Assembly (NCBI RefSeq): GCF_020166395.1
Contig: NZ_JAIQXU010000057.1
Location: 1-8,944 of the forward strand
Length of the DNA stretch: 8,944 nt
Reading direction: 5' to 3'
Source of the DNA: Deinococcus betulae
Lineage (GTDB): Bacteria; Deinococcota; Deinococci; Deinococcales; Deinococcaceae
The position numbers were made by a program, and so were the translations under genes. Under the pieces are notes generated by a model. It was given only the letters and a program-made list of their open reading frames with translations, was not told the origin of the DNA and searched no databases. How positions within the stretch are numbered: the stretch's first letter is position 1; each line of letters opens with the position of its first letter. Shown one piece after another: positions 6,387 through 8,944 of the stretch.

Positions 6387-7328
6387 TTAGTCGGCGCTGA
6401 ACAGTGGGCCGAAGGTGGGCTCTTCAGGCGCCGTCGGCGCTTCGGGCGCCTCTTTGTTCGCCCGGTTGCCACGGGCACGCACCGCGCCTCGGCGACCAGG
6501 AACGCCCAGCATCTTCTGGAGGGCTTCCATCGTCGCCCAGCCCCCCTCCGCGACCATCGCGCAGAATTCGTCCAGCACCGGAATGCCCCGCTCCGTCACC
6601 ATGCTCGTGATACCTGGAACGTTCTCCAGCACGAAGGTTTGCGGCTTCAGTTCCACGATCAGGCGCGCGAACTCGAAAATCAGACTGTTGCGCGGGTCCA
6701 CCACGTTCCGCTTGCCCGCCGTACTGAAGCCCTGGCAGGGTGGCCCACCGAACAGCACATCCAACTCGCCGGGCGCCAGTTCCAGGGCCTTCAGGACCTG
6801 CTGGCCGCTGAACTTCCGGATGTCCCCGAAGAACACGTGCTGCGTGCCGGGTATCTCAGGGTGGTGACTGATCCAGCCGCTGCCCGCCGTGGGCAAGAGG
6901 TCCAGCTGGTGGAGTTGCTCAGGCGTGAAGTCCTCACCCGCGTCCTGCGCCTGCTGGACGTCCTTCTTCCAGCGCTTGGTCTCGCGCAGCAGCTGTGTGT
7001 TCAGCCGTTCGGCATCTTCCGGCGTGGCCCAGTGCAGTTCCACCTGGCCGTAGCGGCAGAGATTCATCATGTAGGTGATCGTGGCGTCGGCGGCGTATTC
7101 GAACATGCCGATGACCTCGATGCCAGCCTGCTTCATGCCGCAGCTGAACCCGCCCGCCCCGGCGAACAGGTCCAGGCCCAGCACGCCGGGGCCGTAGCGG
7201 TGGCGTCCCTTGCGGGTGAGTTGCTCGGGCACGATCAGGCCGCTGCGGACCTGGGTCCAGTGGCGGCCGTGGCGCTCGGGGTGAGGCACATACAGGCCAG
7301 CAGCAGTGCGGTTCAGCGTGGCAGTCAT
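6387..7328 (-). CDS. C5-cytosine DNA methyltransferase lacking a recognisable C-terminal half
   Basis: A 313-residue phage enzyme predicted to transfer a methyl group from S-adenosylmethionine to cytosine C5 in DNA. Motif I is DLFAGAGGFSCGMKQAG (53-69), for cofactor binding. GDIR (168-171) fits motif III. Motif IV, GGPPCQGFS (194-202), carries the catalytic Cys198, and motif VI is ENVPGI (235-240). GVPGRR near 275-280 may be a remnant of motif VIII. The protein then ends in a Pro/Glu/Ala-rich tail, so the usual target-recognition domain and motifs IX and X are absent. Instead there is an insert of about 70 residues (about 95-165) between motifs II and III. The ATG at 7328 is chosen over the upstream TTG at 7409 because GAGGAGG (7334-7340) lies five bases before it. 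Likely role: protection of phage DNA from host restriction. Activity without a classic recognition domain is uncertain. Confidence 0.9.
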   Translation of the reverse strand: MTATLNRTAAGLYVPHPERHGRHWTQVRSGLIVPEQLTRKGRHRYGPGVLGLDLFAGAGGFSCGMKQAGIEVIGMFEYAADATITYMMNLCRYGQVELHWATPEDAERLNTQLLRETKRWKKDVQQAQDAGEDFTPEQLHQLDLLPTAGSGWISHHPEIPGTQHVFFGDIRKFSGQQVLKALELAPGELDVLFGGPPCQGFSTAGKRNVVDPRNSLIFEFARLIVELKPQTFVLENVPGITSMVTERGIPVLDEFCAMVAEGGWATMEALQKMLGVPGRRGAVRARGNRANKEAPEAPTAPEEPTFGPLFSAD

Positions 7329-7333
7329 CAGGG

Positions 7334-7340
7334 CCTCCTC
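7334..7340 (-). promoter_or_regulatory. Strong ribosome-binding site fixing the methyltransferase start
   Basis: GAGGAGG on the - strand lies five bases before the ATG at 7328-7326. It decides the start in favour of the 313-residue form over a longer TTG-initiated form. It also overlaps the stop codon (TGA, 7341-7339) of a possible 26-residue upstream reading frame. Confidence 0.85.
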
Positions 7341-7419
7341 AGGCGACCTTGGGGTGATGGGGGGCGCGGGCACAGGCAAACGCTTGGCGCTCGGCGGGGG
7401 TGGTGCCAAACGACTTCAT
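7339..7419 (-). CDS. Possible 26-residue ORF upstream of the methyltransferase
   Basis: A short frame begins MKSFGTTPAERQAF and ends in HHPKVA. Its stop overlaps the methyltransferase ribosome-binding site and lies 10 bases before the methyltransferase ATG. Third-position bases are mostly G or C (about 20 of 25 by hand count), like real genes here. No good ribosome-binding site precedes its ATG. It could be a tiny phage protein, a leader peptide coupling translation to the methyltransferase, or chance. No function is recognised. Confidence 0.3.
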   Translation of the reverse strand: MKSFGTTPAERQAFACARAPHHPKVA

Positions 7420-7446
7420 GCGGCGCCCGTGCGCGGAGTCATCCAG

Positions 7447-7452
7447 TACAGT
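7447..7452 (+). promoter_or_regulatory. Possible -10 element for a leaderless transcript
   Basis: TACAGT fits the TANNNT -10 pattern and ends six bases before the ATG at 7459. Transcription would then start at or next to the start codon. Leaderless messages with a -10 box directly before the gene are common in Deinococcus. No convincing -35 box is seen at the right distance. The absence of a strong ribosome-binding site at 7459 agrees with this reading. Confidence 0.4.
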
Positions 7453-7458
7453 CAGGGC

Positions 7459-7716
7459 ATGATCTTCATGCAGAGCGGACCAAGGCTGTTGAGTCTGGCC
7501 GGCTTGGGCGTGGCCATCCTGGCTGTGGTCCTGACGTGGTCGCACGTGATCCAGGGCCCGGCGTACGTCATCCTGGCCACCGTGGGCATCGCGATGATGG
7601 TCGGTGCGGACCTGTGGTCGGTGTGGCTGCGCCAAGCGACGTGGCGGGCGGTCCTGGGCCGGGTCCTGATTACGCTTGCTGCTGTGGGCCTGGCGGTCTG
7701 GCTGGTTGATCGGTGA
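7459..7716 (+). CDS. Small three-span membrane protein, unknown
   Basis: An 85-residue protein with three predicted membrane spans: about residues 10-27 (LLSLAGLGVAILAVVLTW), 36-56 (AYVILATVGIAMMVGADLW) and 66-83 (VLGRVLITLAAVGLAVWLV). The connecting loop between spans 2 and 3 has basic residues (LRQATWR). Codon use is GC-rich and convincing. The start at 7459 (or the ATG at 7468) is preferred to a frame extending upstream to 7306, since that extension overlaps the methyltransferase start on the other strand and is low-complexity. It is the only + strand gene in a - strand block, converging on the DUF2786-like gene 13 bases away and divergent from the methyltransferase. It may act in the host membrane, for example in superinfection exclusion, but no family is recognised. 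Confidence 0.65.
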   Translation: MIFMQSGPRLLSLAGLGVAILAVVLTWSHVIQGPAYVILATVGIAMMVGADLWSVWLRQATWRAVLGRVLITLAAVGLAVWLVDR

Positions 7717-7729
7717 CATCCGCCCCACC

Positions 7730-8269
7730 TCACGACGACCGCAGCACGCGTGGCCCAGCGCCCAGGGCCGGCCGGCGCGTCTCCGTGAGGGGGTCCACGC
7801 TGGCGATCGCGCGCCGCATGCGGTCCAGTTCGTCAGCCGTCATCGTGCTGGGCTCGTCGCTGGGTGGCCCATGCAGATCGTTGGCGAGGCAATACGCACT
7901 TGTGGCGCGGTCCAGATGGTCTGCCAGCGCCTTCCGGTGGCGGGTGAATTCGGCCTTGATCTCCAGGTGCTGCGCAGTCGTGGCCTCAAACCACAGCACG
8001 CGGCTGCCTTCTTTCCGGTAGTTCGCGGTGCCACGGGTCTGGGTCACCATCGCCCACACCTGAATGAGCAGCGTTTCTTCATGCTGATTCTTGATGCCGT
8101 ACGTGTCATAGACGCGGTCCTGCGGAAAGACGTCCTGATCAGTCAGGCCAAATTCAGACAGAATCCGCTCGTACTGGGCCTGTGCCGCCCGCTTCTCACC
8201 ACCGATGCCCCGCTCTGCCAAGGCCCGCAGCTTCAAGAGCTTGGTCCGGATATCGTCTGGCAGCCTCAC
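7730..8269 (-). CDS. DUF2786-like phage protein
   Basis: A 179-residue protein of unknown biochemical role. Its first 40 residues (RTKLLKLRALAERGIGGEKR, then a helix with QYERILSEFGLT) match the helix-turn-helix-like pattern of the DUF2786 domain: a Leu-rich helix, a Gly/Glu turn, an Ala-rich helix ending in a 'GL' cap. The rest has a strand-rich centre (LLIQVWAMV, SRVLWFEATT) and a helix carrying the segment AYCLANDLHG, as in longer phage proteins of this type. The GTG at 8269 is preferred over GTG at 8290 because it overlaps the upstream stop as GTGA, the usual coupled arrangement, and the domain starts directly after. It is co-directional with and coupled to the DndC-like gene, which suggests a shared pathway. 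The domain call is from pattern only. Confidence 0.65.
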   Translation of the reverse strand: MRLPDDIRTKLLKLRALAERGIGGEKRAAQAQYERILSEFGLTDQDVFPQDRVYDTYGIKNQHEETLLIQVWAMVTQTRGTANYRKEGSRVLWFEATTAQHLEIKAEFTRHRKALADHLDRATSAYCLANDLHGPPSDEPSTMTADELDRMRRAIASVDPLTETRRPALGAGPRVLRSS

Positions 8270-8944
8270 AACCCACCGCCAAACAGCCACTCGTCCGCCG
8301 CCGGCTGCGTGAAGAACACGTCGTCCCCCGTGCGCTCATCACCCTCCCAGCCGTTCGGCCAAGTGCCCAACTCAATCAGTTCCCGAATGCGCGCCTCTTC
8401 CTCCGCGTTCAGCAGGTCCAGCGGGTGTAGGCCCTTCGCACGGGCCGCCGCATTCACCTCGTTTTGAATCCTCAGCACCACGCCCAGCCCGTACAGCCGG
8501 GCCTCAAACGTCAGGGGTCCCATTCGCCCGTCCGGTTTGCGCAGGCGGTACTGCGGCACCCGCAGTTCCTCCCACAGAGCGCGTAGGCGCAGCACGGGCC
8601 GGAAGTGCGCCCACTGCGGCAGCTCCACAATGGCTTCGAGCGCTACGTCCCGGCTGGCCAGCGGGCACGCCATACACCCGGTGCGCGCATTGATCTCCGC
8701 CGCCTCGTCCCCACCGTAGGCCTCCGCCAGCAGCTGCGTCGGGTACCCGTGTTGCATCCCGTGGTCCTGACCCGTCAGCCAGTCCCAGACGTTGCATACG
8801 CGCCAGTGTAGTAGGGGTGCGAGTTTGTCCACGCCCTTCTCGTCCTGATGCTGGTACCAGCCCTGCCCGCATTCGGCGCCGTCTTTCCCGCAGCTCAGGG
8901 CAATGCGCTGGTCACGCTTGGCGGACTCCCCCACCCGCACGCCG
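8266..8944 (-). CDS. PAPS-reductase / DndC-like family protein, 5' truncated
   Basis: The frame runs off the right edge, so the N-terminal PP-loop (the SGGKDS-type nucleotide-binding motif) is not visible. The first visible residues, GVRVGESAKR, match the GxRxxESxxR motif of the PAPS reductase/DndC group. Then come Cys pairs: SCGKDGAECG, and later RTGCMACPLASRD, which resembles the cysteine signature of DndC-type proteins that bind an iron-sulfur cluster. GPLTFEARLYGLGVVLRIQN further on resembles the C-terminal LTxEAR region of the same family. DndC acts in sulfur modification of the DNA backbone together with DndA, DndD and DndE; none of these is visible here. Phage versions may act alone in an unknown nucleic-acid or nucleotide modification. 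It overlaps the DUF2786-like gene by four bases. Confidence 0.75.
   Translation of the reverse strand, partial: GVRVGESAKRDQRIALSCGKDGAECGQGWYQHQDEKGVDKLAPLLHWRVCNVWDWLTGQDHGMQHGYPTQLLAEAYGGDEAAEINARTGCMACPLASRDVALEAIVELPQWAHFRPVLRLRALWEELRVPQYRLRKPDGRMGPLTFEARLYGLGVVLRIQNEVNAAARAKGLHPLDLLNAEEEARIRELIELGTWPNGWEGDERTGDDVFFTQPAADEWLFGGGL

Noticed and set aside
7329..7409. N-terminal extension of the methyltransferase from TTG at 7409
   Set aside because: It adds 27 Pro-rich residues and uses a TTG. The strong ribosome-binding site fits the ATG at 7328, and the extension overlaps another candidate frame.
6378..7709. 443-codon + strand frame opposite the methyltransferase
   Set aside because: It is antisense to a gene with clear catalytic motifs. 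The translation is Arg/His-rich without domain character.
7676..8467. 263-codon + strand frame opposite the DUF2786-like and DndC-like genes
   Set aside because: It is a shadow of two coupled - strand genes with family motifs.
8266..8944. Complete dnd phosphorothioation operon
   Set aside because: Only one DndC-like gene is visible, with no DndB, D or E in the window. Calling a full system would go beyond the sequence.

Overview
The window looks like part of a temperate bacteriophage or prophage in a GC-rich host, and Deinococcus or a close relative is the best guess. That guess is inference. It rests on the high third-position GC of most genes, a phage lysis and tail-fibre block with a GH19-type endolysin and a collagen-like fibre, and one apparent leaderless promoter. 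No rRNA, tRNA, integrase or host housekeeping gene is visible, so the host is not proven.

Positions 1-3948 (+ strand) are one tightly packed late operon. It runs from a truncated membrane-anchored coiled-coil protein, through a GH19-type endolysin, a probable three-pass holin and a small beta-rich protein, to a 652-residue collagen-like tail fibre. Three of the four junctions are ATGA start/stop overlaps and the fourth has a 2-base gap, so translational coupling is likely. A strong UUCG-capped intrinsic terminator at 3978-4012 closes the operon.

Positions about 4010-6386 form an accessory ('moron') region at the end of the late operon. Most of it is visibly AT-rich and unlike its surroundings. 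It holds a 61-residue membrane peptide (+), a GC-rich 80-residue protein (-), and a 540-residue protein (-) of unrecognised family. The last is the best candidate here for an undescribed cargo function, such as defence or superinfection control, but nothing in its sequence proves this.

Positions 6387-8944 return to GC-rich DNA and look like a nucleic-acid modification block, mostly on the - strand. In transcription order it has: a PAPS-reductase/DndC-like protein cut by the window edge; a DUF2786-like protein overlapping it by 4 bases; then a C5-cytosine methyltransferase with motifs I, IV and VI but no recognisable C-terminal target-recognition domain or motifs IX-X. A possible 26-residue ORF sits directly in front of the methyltransferase. 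A convergent + strand gene for a three-pass membrane protein of 85 residues lies between the DUF2786-like gene and the methyltransferase.

Together this reads as phage lysis and host-recognition functions, then a horizontally acquired accessory cassette, then DNA modification genes that may protect the phage genome from host restriction. All functions are from reading motifs by eye; no database search was possible.
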